Assembly: GCF_000761215.1 (NCBI RefSeq)
Contig: NZ_CP009439.1
Span: 1-64,000, forward strand
Length of the DNA: 64,000 nt
Direction of reading: 5' to 3'
DNA from: Streptomyces glaucescens
Lineage (GTDB): Bacteria > Actinomycetota > Actinomycetes > Streptomycetales > Streptomycetaceae
In this document: piece by piece, positions 7,932-15,863 of the stretch
Numbering within the stretch: position 1 is the first letter of the stretch
Layout: every line of letters begins with the position of its first letter
Made by a program: the position numbers and the translations under genes
Notes under the pieces: model-generated
The model's database searches: none
Seen by the model: only the letters and a program-made list of their open reading frames with translations
What the model was told of the DNA's origin: nothing

Positions 7932-9052
7932 CTGGCCGCCTCCACTTCGCTGCGGGCGATGCTGGGGTGGGTGCAGCGGCGCTGCGGTCCGCTGTCGTCG
8001 TCGTCGAGGATCCAGCCGTACTCGTCACACGCCGGGCACTCGACGCTGACGGTGTGGACCGGTACCGGGCGGGGGCTGCTGCTCGGTGCAGGAGCGGACT
8101 GCGGGCGCACCACGTCGTAGCGGCGCAGGTCCTGCACCCAACCCGGCAGGCACTTGATCCAGCTGGTCGCGCCGCCGGTATTCCGCAGAACGTCAGCCTC
8201 CAGCAGCTCACGATCCTGAGCAGTCATGTCCACCACGGACGGCCAGCCCTGCTCTCGCATCGTGCGCAGCAGCTTCGGCGCGCACTTGCGTGCAGTAGAC
8301 GCGCCCGCCTGCCAGCGCCGCATCTGCTGAAGGAAGCCAGCAGCAGCAGCGAACTCCTGCGGAGTGAACTCCGCCTCCTCCCTCTGTGCCGGAAGCGACC
8401 CCGCGGAGTCAGTGAGGGGGTAGGGGGAGGAGGTTTCCACCTCCTCCGGGGGGTGTGGGGGGGACGAGATGGATCGCGGTTTTTCCGCATTCGGGCCCTG
8501 ACCAGGCGAAACGCGAGTTTCCGGATCGCGGGTTTTCCGTGATCCGGCGCCGGACTGCGGTTTTTCCGCATTCGAGCTCTGACCAGGCGAAGTGCGGGTT
8601 TCCCGCGATCCGGAGAGACAGGGATCGCGGGAAACCCGCACTTCGACGCTGACCTGCTGCGATGCGGCGATGCCGAGATCCACGTACTGCTCGTTGTTCG
8701 CGGGGTTCCGATAGACACGGGTGACCCAGGTCGGGCGCTGGGTCACCGGGTCGTAGACCGAGACGCGGGCAAGGTGGCCAGCCTTTGTCAGGCGCGCCTG
8801 GATGGCGTTGTACCGGTCCTTCCCCATCTTCCAGCCCTGTGCCTGGAGGTCCCGCCGGATGGCTTCCATGGTCGACGGCAGGCGAGGGTCACGCAGCAGC
8901 AGCTCCGACAGGACGCCGATGTCTTCGGGTTGCAGACCGGGCGTGCGCACCAGCTCGCGGCGCAGTACGACCTCTTCCGGCGGCTCCCATCCGCGTTCGA
9001 GGTAGCTCGCGCCGAAGTCGTTGGCTGTTGAGGGGTCGTGCGAGTTGTGCAA
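7928..9052 (-). CDS. Rep1-like replication initiator with internal iterons
   Basis: 374 aa from a TTG start at 9052 with GGGGGAG 8 nt upstream. The N-terminal 110 residues look like a winged-helix DNA-binding domain (LSELLLRDPRLPSTMEAIRR, DRYNAIQARLTKAGHLARV). Residues about 137-195 are a Ser/Pro/Arg-rich, repetitive linker whose DNA is the iteron field at 8471-8640. The C terminus has a small zinc-finger-like motif (CPACDEYGW then CTHP). A gene with this layout next to a DnaB-like gene is the rep1 of Streptomyces linear plasmids, where the origin lies inside the coding sequence. Assignment rests on layout and context rather than close similarity. Confidence 0.75.
   Translation of the reverse strand: MHNSHDPSTANDFGASYLERGWEPPEEVVLRRELVRTPGLQPEDIGVLSELLLRDPRLPSTMEAIRRDLQAQGWKMGKDRYNAIQARLTKAGHLARVSVYDPVTQRPTWVTRVYRNPANNEQYVDLGIAASQQVSVEVRVSRDPCLSGSRETRTSPGQSSNAEKPQSGAGSRKTRDPETRVSPGQGPNAEKPRSISSPPHPPEEVETSSPYPLTDSAGSLPAQREEAEFTPQEFAAAAGFLQQMRRWQAGASTARKCAPKLLRTMREQGWPSVVDMTAQDRELLEADVLRNTGGATSWIKCLPGWVQDLRRYDVVRPQSAPAPSSSPRPVPVHTVSVECPACDEYGWILDDDDSGPQRRCTHPSIARSEVEAAR
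8471..8640. repeat. Iterons inside the rep1-like gene; probable replication origin
   Basis: A 35-bp unit at 8476-8510 is repeated at 8557-8591 with two substitutions (starts GCGGTTTTTCCGCATTCG, ends CTGACCAGGCGAA). Between and after lie shorter inverted units: GGATCGCGGGTTTTCCGTGATCC, and GGATCGCGGG / CCCGCGATCC pairs at 8607-8630. The repeated, palindrome-rich arrangement inside a rep-type gene is the arrangement described for linear-plasmid origins. Confidence 0.7.
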
Positions 9053-9256
9053 GTTGGTACTCCCCCAGGCAGGGGAGCCGTGACCGGCATGTGTGACCTA
9101 CGAGGATCCCGGAGTAGTGGCGTTGCGCAATCTCCTGCGCATACTCTGGGTACAGGTGACCACGAGGGCTGAGAGGCCCCCGGGCTTCACCCCCGGCGAG
9201 GTCACCTCACCGGACACGACTCAAAGGCTTTGGACGGCTGTGAGTCGGTACTCAGT
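9053..9256. promoter_or_regulatory. Upstream region of the replication operon
   Basis: This gap holds the rep1 leader on the leftward strand. GGTGACC near 9155 pairs with GGTCACC near 9201 around an inner CCGGG/CCCGG hairpin. TTGCGCAATCTCCTGCGCA near 9124 is a smaller dyad. A control element of rep expression is likely; type unknown. Confidence 0.4.
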
Positions 9257-9291
9257 GAAAGAGGTTCCGTTGTGGCGACGGGGCCTCTTTC
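9257..9291 (-). terminator. Terminator after the glycosyltransferase gene
   Basis: GAAAGAGG and CCTCTTTC bracket an inner CCGT/ACGG pairing; located about 24 bp past the stop codon at 9315 on the leftward strand. Confidence 0.65.
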
Positions 9292-9314
9292 GTTTCGGCT
9301 GCTGCCATCTTTCC

Positions 9315-10064
9315 TTATGGCCAGCGCCATCCGCTGGCACGTAGCGCTTCTGCTTGCGCTCGCGCGATGATGCGTAACTGATCCGGGTCGGCCACCTCTG
9401 CGTACTGGGGTTGCGCCGTCGTCTGACCGGCATGCTTACGGTAGATCCCTCCTGGAGCCGACAGCATCCAGCCGTCCGAGACGGCGGCGCAGCACAGCAC
9501 GGTCGCGACCGTCTCCCAGGCGGGGAGCGCCGGCCACGCCCCGACCGCCAGCAGCAGCGGGGTGCGCGCAGTCAGATGAGTGCCAAGGACCGGGAAGGCA
9601 TCCCCGTCGTATGCCGCGAGCAGTGTCTCGTAGGTGAGAGGCCCTTCCGGAGGGTCGTACGGTCCGGCGACTGTGGACCCGTCCGGCAGCAGATCCAGGC
9701 CCGCGGAGATGCACCATCCCATCTGGGGGTGATCTTCCATGGCCGTAATGTCCCGAGCCAGGGCACCGGGGAGCAGCACATCGTCCGCATCTAGCGCGCG
9801 GACTAGTTCGCCCGTCGCTCGTGACAGAGCCATGGTGCGCGCTACTCCGGCGCCGCCACGGCTGGCCATCCCTGTGGAGATCCATGGAACATCCGGGAGA
9901 CTGCTAAGTGGCCTCCCCGTGGTGCCGTCTTCCTGCACGAGCCACTGCAAATCCCATCCGGTCGGCAGACGGTCACGCTCATCGCGTACGGAAGCGAGTG
10001 TCTCTTCCAAGTACTTGGCGCCCCCGTCATGCACCGGAGTTACCACGCTGATGATCCGAGTCAT
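9315..10064 (-). CDS. Family 2-like glycosyltransferase
   Basis: 249 aa. The GT-A fold N terminus is clear: IISVVTPVHDGGAKYLEETL, then GVARTMALSRATGELVRALDADD, in which the DADD near residue 92 would hold the metal and nucleotide sugar. This is a soluble, short GT2 without membrane segments. Its ATG overlaps the stop of the GntR gene by 4 bp, so the two form an operon and the enzyme is presumably under that regulator. Acceptor unknown. Confidence 0.85.
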   Translation of the reverse strand: MTRIISVVTPVHDGGAKYLEETLASVRDERDRLPTGWDLQWLVQEDGTTGRPLSSLPDVPWISTGMASRGGAGVARTMALSRATGELVRALDADDVLLPGALARDITAMEDHPQMGWCISAGLDLLPDGSTVAGPYDPPEGPLTYETLLAAYDGDAFPVLGTHLTARTPLLLAVGAWPALPAWETVATVLCCAAVSDGWMLSAPGGIYRKHAGQTTAQPQYAEVADPDQLRIIARAQAEALRASGWRWP

Positions 10065-10855
10065 GACCAGGGCTCCAGAGGGGTCTCGTAGCGCAGCTCG
10101 ACACGATCCGCAGGCAGCGGGATGTCCATCACCTCGACCGGCGGTCCAGTAACGGAGTACGAGATTTTCCGTACCCGGATTACGGGCACACCCGGTGGGA
10201 TGTCCTGCTCCTCCATCTCCTCAGGGGTTGGCATCGACGCCGTGACCCGGTCCTCGATGCGCCCCACCTCCACACCTACCGTGTGGAGCTGATGGAGTGA
10301 TCCGCCAGGCCATGGCTCTCGACTGGCGTCGAAGAGGTCCGGGTTGCGGGTCGCCAAGTCGTGCGCCATGTAGGAGACAGACCGGCCCACTCCTGCACCC
10401 CGCCTGTGCTGTCGAGTGCCGATGCGGCGCAGGACCAGTGTGCCGGGCTCCAGCCCGAGGGCATCCGCGACATCGGGTGGTGCCGGCACTACGTCCAGTG
10501 CGACGTGGTTCTCATACATGCTCGACACGGGAACGCCCTGGTCCAGTTCTGCCACGCCGGTGGAACGGCGCGCGTCCTCTGGTTGTAGAACCATGTCCTT
10601 TTCCGCCTGGTAGCGAGTATTTCGGCGGATCTGCTGGATGGGTTGCACTCGCACGCGAGTCGTGCCGCCGCTTTTTCCGGTGAGCAGGCCGCGCTCCTTG
10701 AGCACCTGCACGGCGCGTGACGCCGTGTTCGGGGCCACGCCGTGTGCCTTGGCCAGCTCTATCACCGTGGGGAATCGGTCGCCGGGCTCATACTCCCTCC
10801 TGATCACCTCTGCCAGCTCATCGGCCAGCAGCTCGTACTTCGCTGTGTTCGCCAT
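10061..10855 (-). CDS. GntR-family regulator with UTRA domain
   Basis: 264 aa. The N-terminal winged HTH is at residues about 10-70 (EYEPGDRFPTVIELAKAHGV, then ASRAVQVLKERGLLTG). A UTRA ligand-binding domain follows (LDVVPAPPDVADALGLEPGT, VIRVRKISYSVTGPPVEVMD). It matches plasmid regulators of the KorSA/TraR type that repress transfer genes. It reads away from the transfer cluster, and the 250-bp upstream region holds three copies of ACCAACGCAAG, two in inverted array, likely its own operator. Confidence 0.88.
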   Translation of the reverse strand: MANTAKYELLADELAEVIRREYEPGDRFPTVIELAKAHGVAPNTASRAVQVLKERGLLTGKSGGTTRVRVQPIQQIRRNTRYQAEKDMVLQPEDARRSTGVAELDQGVPVSSMYENHVALDVVPAPPDVADALGLEPGTLVLRRIGTRQHRRGAGVGRSVSYMAHDLATRNPDLFDASREPWPGGSLHQLHTVGVEVGRIEDRVTASMPTPEEMEEQDIPPGVPVIRVRKISYSVTGPPVEVMDIPLPADRVELRYETPLEPWS

Positions 10856-10892
10856 GAGTGCACTCTCTCACCCCGACTGCCTACACGCAACG

Positions 10893-10989
10893 ACCAACGC
10901 AAGTTGGTTCACTAATCCATCTTGCGTTGGTTGTTGACCGACCTGCGCAATCTGTGACACGGTCATCTCGGCAACGCAACCAACGCAAG
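10893..10989. promoter_or_regulatory. Probable GntR operator (three ACCAACGCAAG half sites)
   Basis: ACCAACGCAAG at 10893-10903 faces CTTGCGTTGGT at 10921-10931, and a third direct copy AACCAACGCAAG is at 10978-10989. They sit 40-135 bp before the regulator start, in the region separating it from the rightward transfer genes. A repressor binding here could control both directions. Confidence 0.7.
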
Positions 10990-11442
10990 ATGCCTCGCGC
11001 AGCTTGGTTTGTGATGTCGGTTGCTGTTTGAGAACTCCACAGAGTGATCCACCACCGCCGTAACCGCATCGGCTGACGTGAGTGGAGACCCGTCGTGAGG
11101 CGCCATTACCGCTGGTGGTGGCAGTCGGCACGTGTTATGACCCGCAGGGCGCTGGCTTCGGCCAGCGGTCCGGGCCGGTAGGACGGCCTGGTCGCTCATC
11201 ACCTGCGGAGAGCCCGTTGGGCCGACAGTCCACGACGCTAAAGAACGACGCGGCAGACCTTTACTGCGATGACCCGCCCCCGGATGGATCTCCCGGGTAC
11301 CGAGCAGTCCGCGTCCATCTGAGATCTGGCGCCTCGGCGCCGCGCCATCTTCCGCAGCCCTGCGCCGCCCGTTGGACACCGCCCACGGCCCCTGCGGTCG
11401 GAGCCGGTGGCTGGCGGAGTGCGCAGGACGCACTCACGTGAC
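10990..11442. other. Intergenic region between regulator and transfer cluster
   Basis: No gene I can defend. A 28-codon frame from GTG 11095 encodes a basic, Trp-rich peptide (RRHYRWWWQSARVM) but lacks a good ribosome binding site. The rest is probably promoter and leader for the downstream small genes. Confidence 0.35.
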
Positions 11443-11473
11443 GAACCCCCAGGGATTGCGCCCCTGGGGGTTC
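11443..11473 (+). terminator. Hairpin ahead of the first transfer-cluster gene
   Basis: GAACCCCCAGG and CCTGGGGGTTC form an 11-bp stem followed by TTGTC, 37 bp before the next start codon. Terminator of an upstream leader, or attenuator. Confidence 0.6.
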
Positions 11474-11509
11474 TTGTCGCAGGTCACTTCTTCGGAGAGG
11501 GCGACCCGC

Positions 11510-11731
11510 ATGCACAGCATTTCACCCTGCCTAAGCGTCCGAGACGAGATCGGCCCCCGCCTCCCGGGAGCCATCTACGCCAACACGGACGGCTGCTTCG
11601 AGGTCCTGGCCCTCATCACCAATCCGGCCGACGCCGCGCAGCTGCTGCGTCGGACCGCTGCTCGATGGGCGGTCATCGTCCGCGACACCCTCCGCCCCGC
11701 CAGGCAGGCCCAGCTCGCACCGGCCGCCTGA
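11510..11731 (+). CDS. Small plasmid protein
   Basis: 73 aa from ATG 11510, with GGAGAGGG upstream. The sequence is mixed helical (GAIYANTDGCFEVLALITNP, AAQLLRRTAARWAVIVRD) without membrane segments. It heads the rightward series of small genes that precede the translocase gene, a position typical of Streptomyces spread or transfer accessory genes. Function unknown. Confidence 0.55.
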   Translation: MHSISPCLSVRDEIGPRLPGAIYANTDGCFEVLALITNPADAAQLLRRTAARWAVIVRDTLRPARQAQLAPAA

Positions 11732-11774
11732 CGTACCTCCCAGCCACAACAAGAGCCCGCAAGGAGAAATGACC

Positions 11775-11924
11775 ATGGGCGAGAGCTTCGAGGACCGCAT
11801 GTTCATGGAGAGCCAGGCCGTCTACGCCTCCATCGAGCGGGGCGAGCTGGCCGGGCCGGCCGCCGTGGAGTCCGCGCTGATGGACGGCCACGTCCGCGCC
11901 TCCGGTGCCGACGACCAGGACTGA
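11775..11924 (+). CDS. Very small acidic hypothetical protein
   Basis: 49 aa from ATG 11775; an ATG two codons upstream (11769) is too close to AAGGAG at 11761. Acidic and helical (GESFEDRMFMESQAVYASIE). Good ribosome binding site and codon use support it; no family recognised. Confidence 0.5.
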   Translation: MGESFEDRMFMESQAVYASIERGELAGPAAVESALMDGHVRASGADDQD

Positions 11925-11941
11925 CGGCCTGCCACGGTCCC

Positions 11942-11976
11942 TCTCCCACCCCACCAGAGCGTCACGGGGTGGGAGA
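11942..11976 (+). terminator. Hairpin between small genes
   Basis: TCTCCCACCCC pairs with GGGGTGGGAGA, 18 bp after the preceding stop codon. A second stem lies close by at 12012-12045. Confidence 0.55.
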
Positions 11977-12011
11977 CGGGCCGTGGCTGGCCGTCCGGCC
12001 AGTCACAAGGT

Positions 12012-12045
12012 GACAGCCCCGGAAGGTGAGAGCTCCGGGGCTGTC
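12012..12045 (+). terminator. Hairpin before the zinc-ribbon gene
   Basis: GACAGCCCCGGA and TCCGGGGCTGTC form a 12-bp perfect stem 25 bp before the next start. Terminator or attenuator. Confidence 0.55.
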
Positions 12046-12070
12046 CGGTCAACAGGATTGGGAGATCCCT

Positions 12071-12559
12071 ATGACCACGGCGATCATGACACGACCCGCG
12101 GCCCGCACGACAGTGGCCGCGACCACCCCCGAGTACTGGTGCGCCCCATGCGGCACCTTCCACGCCGGGCCCTGCGCCACCGTCGCGGACCGCCAGCTCG
12201 GTGACCTCCTGGCCCGCATGGTCCGCGAGGCCGACGCCCGCGTCCCGGCCGAGCGGCGGGCGCGGCGCACGCTCCAGGAGATGCTGCCCGGTTACGAGCG
12301 GCAGCCGGTACTGACCCTGTACCGGCCGGTGATGGCGGACGACGCGTGCCCGGTGTGCGGGCGGTGGTCCTGCAAAGGCGGCAGCGACTGCCCGCCCGGC
12401 GCAGCACCCGCCCCCGCTGCGTCGGTGTCCGTTCCGGTGGTGACGGGCGGCGGCGGCTGGCAGTGCGACCAGTGCGGCCAGTGGTTCAGCGTCACCGCCG
12501 AACTGCCCGCCCCGGCGACCGCCTGGACGTGCAGCGCCTGCAGCGCTCTCGGGCTGTGA
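12071..12559 (+). CDS. Zinc-ribbon plasmid protein
   Basis: 162 aa from ATG 12071 with GGAG at 12061. Three Cys clusters are visible: WCAPCGTFHAGPC near residue 23, CPVCGRWSC near 97, and CDQCGQWF paired with CSACSALGL at the end. It probably binds zinc and may bind nucleic acid. Its TGA overlaps the GTG of the next gene, so the two are coupled. Confidence 0.65.
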   Translation: MTTAIMTRPAARTTVAATTPEYWCAPCGTFHAGPCATVADRQLGDLLARMVREADARVPAERRARRTLQEMLPGYERQPVLTLYRPVMADDACPVCGRWSCKGGSDCPPGAAPAPAASVSVPVVTGGGGWQCDQCGQWFSVTAELPAPATAWTCSACSALGL

Positions 12560-12759
12560 CGTCACACCTCATACAGGCGGCCCGGGCAGCACAGCAGCGC
12601 GCTGCCCGGGCCGCCGCCCACGTCGGCGTCGGCCACCCCCTGTCCCGTCTGCTGCTCGCCGCCGCAGCCGTGGCGGCGACAGCAGCGTGGGACGCGGGGC
12701 ACCGCGTCGTCGACCTCCATCCGCCCCGGCACACCGAGAAACGAGCATCACGTGCCTGA
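12556..12759 (+). CDS. Small hydrophobic protein
   Basis: 67 aa from GTG 12556, which overlaps the stop of the zinc-ribbon gene. One Ala-rich hydrophobic segment (LSRLLLAAAAVAATAAW) could cross the membrane. Position and size recall Spd accessory proteins of Streptomyces conjugation; similarity is not strong. Confidence 0.5.
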   Translation: MTSHLIQAARAAQQRAARAAAHVGVGHPLSRLLLAAAAVAATAAWDAGHRVVDLHPPRHTEKRASRA

Positions 12760-12931
12760 CGACCTGTACCAGCGCTACCAGGCGGCCGCCCGTGCCCACC
12801 GGGAACACATCAGCGGCTGCCCCGCCTGCACCGACCGCGCCCGCTGCCCCGCAGGCGAACGGCTGTGGACCGCGTTCGAGCGGCTGCAAGACGCCTACCT
12901 CGCACGCCAGCGCAGCAAGCGCACCCGCTGA
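12752..12931 (+). CDS. Small Cys-containing protein
   Basis: 59 aa from GTG 12752, overlapping the previous gene by 8 bp. Contains CPACTDRARC in its centre, a likely zinc site, inside a basic helical sequence (ERLWTAFERLQDAYLARQ). No family recognised. Confidence 0.5.
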   Translation: MPDDLYQRYQAAARAHREHISGCPACTDRARCPAGERLWTAFERLQDAYLARQRSKRTR

Positions 12932-13070
12932 GCCATCCCCGCTCAGCCGACATCGCCACCTCTGTCGGCTGCCTCCCACGCCCGTCCCGGCCCGCCCCCC
13001 CCTCGGCGGCCGGTACGGGCGAGGCGAGGGGAGCCGGACAGCCCGGACCATCACCCTGAATCGAGGCCCG

Positions 13071-13640
13071 ATGCCCACGACGACGAATGCCCCCGCCCCT
13101 GCCGCGCTGTTCAGCGACGAGACGCTGCGCGAGGCGTCCAGGATCACCGCCGACTCCTACCAGCCGCTGTGGACCGGCCCGTCCGGCGAGCAGTCCTCCG
13201 GCGAGGCCGTGGCCCGCCACCTGGAGGCCACCAGCGCCCTGCTCGACAAGGACGGCTGGATCCGCGTCTACGACTACGGCAAGGACTGGTCGACCGGCGC
13301 GCACCTCGCCGACGACGACTCCATGACCGTCAAGGACATGCTCCGGGCGCTGCTGCGCTTCGTCCGCGACGAGAGCGGCACCGAACCGCACCGGACCCTG
13401 TCCACCGCCCTGCGCCACATCGGCGAGGCGGGCAAGGCCGGAGACACGGACACCGCCAGCGTGGCGGGCCACGTCCTGGACCGGGTGATCCAGGCCCACA
13501 CCGGCTCCGACTCCGCCCGCGCCACGCCCTGGTCGGAACGGCAGCACCGCACCCACGCGGACATCACCGCCCTGCTGATGGCCGGCGCACGCTTCGCCCG
13601 CACCTACGGCCCCCGCACCACCGCCCGACAGGAGGCCTGA
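13071..13640 (+). CDS. Hypothetical protein resembling DUF6197
   Basis: 189 aa from ATG 13071. Residues about 40-110 (ARHLEATSALLDKDGWIRVYD, then LADDDSMTVKDMLRALLRFV) resemble DUF6197 proteins of Streptomyces plasmids, of unknown function. A shadow frame on the same strand is also long, but this one carries typical third-position GC. The ribosome binding site is weak (GAGG). Confidence 0.55.
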   Translation: MPTTTNAPAPAALFSDETLREASRITADSYQPLWTGPSGEQSSGEAVARHLEATSALLDKDGWIRVYDYGKDWSTGAHLADDDSMTVKDMLRALLRFVRDESGTEPHRTLSTALRHIGEAGKAGDTDTASVAGHVLDRVIQAHTGSDSARATPWSERQHRTHADITALLMAGARFARTYGPRTTARQEA

Positions 13641-13766
13641 CCCCCTATGTCCCACACGATCCCGTTACGCGCGCCACTGGACGAGTCAGGGCTGCCGCGC
13701 AAGGAAGCGACTATCGCCGGTCCCCCCGAACCACGCCCGGTTCCCTCATCTCGTCAGGGAGACGGC

Positions 13767-14480
13767 ATGCTCAACACCTTCTCGGTCCCGTATCAGCAGG
13801 TCCTCGACCGCATCACCCCCCACCTGCCGCCGTACCTGCGGAAGATCGAGCCGACCCCCTACGGCCGGGTGACCTTCACGTTCGCGCCGTTCACCGGCTG
13901 TGAGAAGGAGCCGGCCAAGCCGGACTCGTACTACGACGACCCGCGTCTGGCCTACGTGCCCGAGTCGCAGGACGCTGCCGAGCACCGCATCCGGACGGTC
14001 GCGCGGAGCGTCCTGGACGACCTGTACGAGCAGGCGCGCCAGCAGTGGAAGGACGTCGCCTACGTCGCCGACCTCCGCAAGGTTGTCAAGGACGCCCCGG
14101 ACCGCTGGCGCGCCTACGAGCGGGAGGCGAAGGCGCTGGAGGCGGCCTACGCCTACCTGCGCACCCCGCAGGCCGCGACGGAGTGGCCGGCCGCCATCTC
14201 CCGCCTGGTCGACGCGCAGGACCGGACCCGGGCCGCAGCCGCAGCGTTCGACGAGCGGGCGAGGGACATTGCCCACGTTCACGACCAGCACCTGTACGCC
14301 CACCTGGGCCAGGGCCAGGCCCTCACCGAGGCCGGTTACCCCGAGGCCAGGGACTGGCACGTCGGCGACGGCTTCGGCGGCTACTTCCGCGACGGTCTCG
14401 TCGGCAAGATCGACGGCCTCATCCAGGAGCAGGAAGCCCACCTGGCCAAGGTCGGCCGTCTGTCCGGCATCACCGACTGA
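13767..14480 (+). CDS. Hypothetical transfer-cluster protein
   Basis: 237 aa from ATG 13767 (CAGGGAGACGGC upstream). An in-frame ATG at 13647 would add 40 residues, but those are low-complexity and its AGGAGG is 12 nt away. The protein is soluble and strongly helical, with a probable coiled coil (LYEQARQQWKDVAYVADLRK; LEAAYAYLRTPQAATEWPAA). No family recognised; it is 19 bp from the next membrane gene. Confidence 0.6.
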   Translation: MLNTFSVPYQQVLDRITPHLPPYLRKIEPTPYGRVTFTFAPFTGCEKEPAKPDSYYDDPRLAYVPESQDAAEHRIRTVARSVLDDLYEQARQQWKDVAYVADLRKVVKDAPDRWRAYEREAKALEAAYAYLRTPQAATEWPAAISRLVDAQDRTRAAAAAFDERARDIAHVHDQHLYAHLGQGQALTEAGYPEARDWHVGDGFGGYFRDGLVGKIDGLIQEQEAHLAKVGRLSGITD

Positions 14481-14499
14481 TCACGAATAGGAGCGGAAC

Positions 14500-15606
14500 A
14501 TGCGCAAGATCATGAGTGTGAGGCCGTCCCGGCGCGGGACGGTGCTCAGCATCCTGGGAGTCATCACCTTGGGGGTGGCCCTCCTGTCGGTGCTTGTCAG
14601 CTACCGGGTCCTCGAACCTCGCTTCGGCGCCTGGGCGGTGCCGACTGTCGGCGCCTTGGACGCCCTGTGGTGCGTGTTCCAGGCGACGGAGATCCTGGCG
14701 GGCAACAACCGCCGCCGCGCCCGGCGCGTGCAGATCGGCGGCTTCGCTCTCACGGCCATCAACGCCGCCATCCCGACGGTGCACCTGATCATGTCCGGGC
14801 CGGGCGGCTTCGACATGGCCTACGTCCTGACCCCGGTGGCCATCGTCGCGACCAAGGGCGCCTGGTGGATGGCCATGCCGTCGCTCGGGCGCAAGACGTC
14901 GTCCGAGACCCTTCAGACGATCGCCAACAAGCGTCAGCAGGTCGCGGACCAGCTGGAGGTGATGGAGGCCGAGGCCGCCCACCGCATCGAGCTGCTGGAC
15001 GTGGCCAAGGACCTCCAGATGCGCGTCGCCGAGGCCGAGACCGCCTACCGCAAGGCGGTGCTGGAGGCACAGAAGCGGATGACGGAGGAGCTGCACGAGA
15101 CGGCCGAGGCCACCGCCCAGACCGTCCAGGAAAAGGCACTGCCGGCCTCCGTCGCCGCGATCGTCCTGCCGGAGCTGGGGCAGTGGACGCCGAGCGCGCC
15201 CGCCCTGCCCATCGCGCCGGACCGTGACGCCACCGGCACGCCCGCCATCGGCCATGACACCAGCGGCACGCAGGTCAGCGCGGGTGCGGACGGCGAGGCG
15301 GCACGCCCGGCCGAGCACACCGTCACGCTCGATGAGCTGGCGGCCGTCGCGGGTGTGCCGGTCCCCGAACCGGGCGTGCCGCTGAGTGACGAACAGATGG
15401 CCGTGGTGCTGCGGCACCTGCGCTACTCCGACGATCCGCCCCTGTCCTACCGCAAGGCTCGCGCCGACTACCGCGGCGCCGGGTTCGTCGGCAGTGAGGA
15501 GCGCGTGCGTCACGTGTGGGGCACCGTCCTGATGGCCGAGGGCGGCGAGGAGGCGTCCGAGGACGCCGAGGACAGCGAGGACGAGGACGCCGACGCGGAC
15601 GCCTGA
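14500..15606 (+). CDS. Spd-like membrane protein with coiled coil
   Basis: 368 aa. Four hydrophobic segments at residues about 15-130 (VLSILGVITLGVALLSVLVS, TVGALDALWCVFQATEILAG, IGGFALTAINAAIPTVHLIM and one more). They are followed by a long coiled coil (KRQQVADQLEVMEAEAAHRI) and an Asp/Glu-rich tail. This arrangement fits the plasmid spread or DUF2637-like membrane proteins encoded beside the TraB translocase, which move plasmid DNA between mycelial compartments. Confidence 0.7.
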   Translation: MRKIMSVRPSRRGTVLSILGVITLGVALLSVLVSYRVLEPRFGAWAVPTVGALDALWCVFQATEILAGNNRRRARRVQIGGFALTAINAAIPTVHLIMSGPGGFDMAYVLTPVAIVATKGAWWMAMPSLGRKTSSETLQTIANKRQQVADQLEVMEAEAAHRIELLDVAKDLQMRVAEAETAYRKAVLEAQKRMTEELHETAEATAQTVQEKALPASVAAIVLPELGQWTPSAPALPIAPDRDATGTPAIGHDTSGTQVSAGADGEAARPAEHTVTLDELAAVAGVPVPEPGVPLSDEQMAVVLRHLRYSDDPPLSYRKARADYRGAGFVGSEERVRHVWGTVLMAEGGEEASEDAEDSEDEDADADA

Positions 15607-15645
15607 CAGAGGGTGTCCGCCCGGTTTCGTCCGGCACCACCAGTG

Positions 15646-15675
15646 AGGGCCAGCCCGCCTGTGCGGGCTGGCCCT
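15646..15675 (+). terminator. Terminator after the Spd-like gene
   Basis: AGGGCCAGCCCGC and GCGGGCTGGCCCT form a 13-bp perfect stem with a 4-nt loop, 40 bp past the stop codon. Confidence 0.75.
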
Positions 15676-15717
15676 TGCTGCGACTGCCGGAAGCGAAATG
15701 CGCAGTCGACCAGTGCA

Positions 15718-15782
15718 GACCCGGCGAGTGACCCGGCGAGCGGATCGAGCGTTCGCAGACCCGGGGGAGCAGACCCGGCGAG
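15718..15782. repeat. Direct repeats GACCCGGCGAG upstream of traB
   Basis: GACCCGGCGAG occurs at 15718-15728, 15730-15740 and 15772-15782, with a variant GACCCGGGGGAG at 15758-15769. The core GACCCGG matches seven bases of the 8-bp TraB recognition sequence reported for plasmid pSVH1. These may be translocase loading sites or a regulator binding array before traB. Confidence 0.5.
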
Positions 15783-15863
15783 CACTGCGACAAATCCTCT
15801 GAAAACAGAATGTGCGTGCGGCTAGGGTCGCCCGCCCATCCATGATCAACGAAGGAGAGGGGT

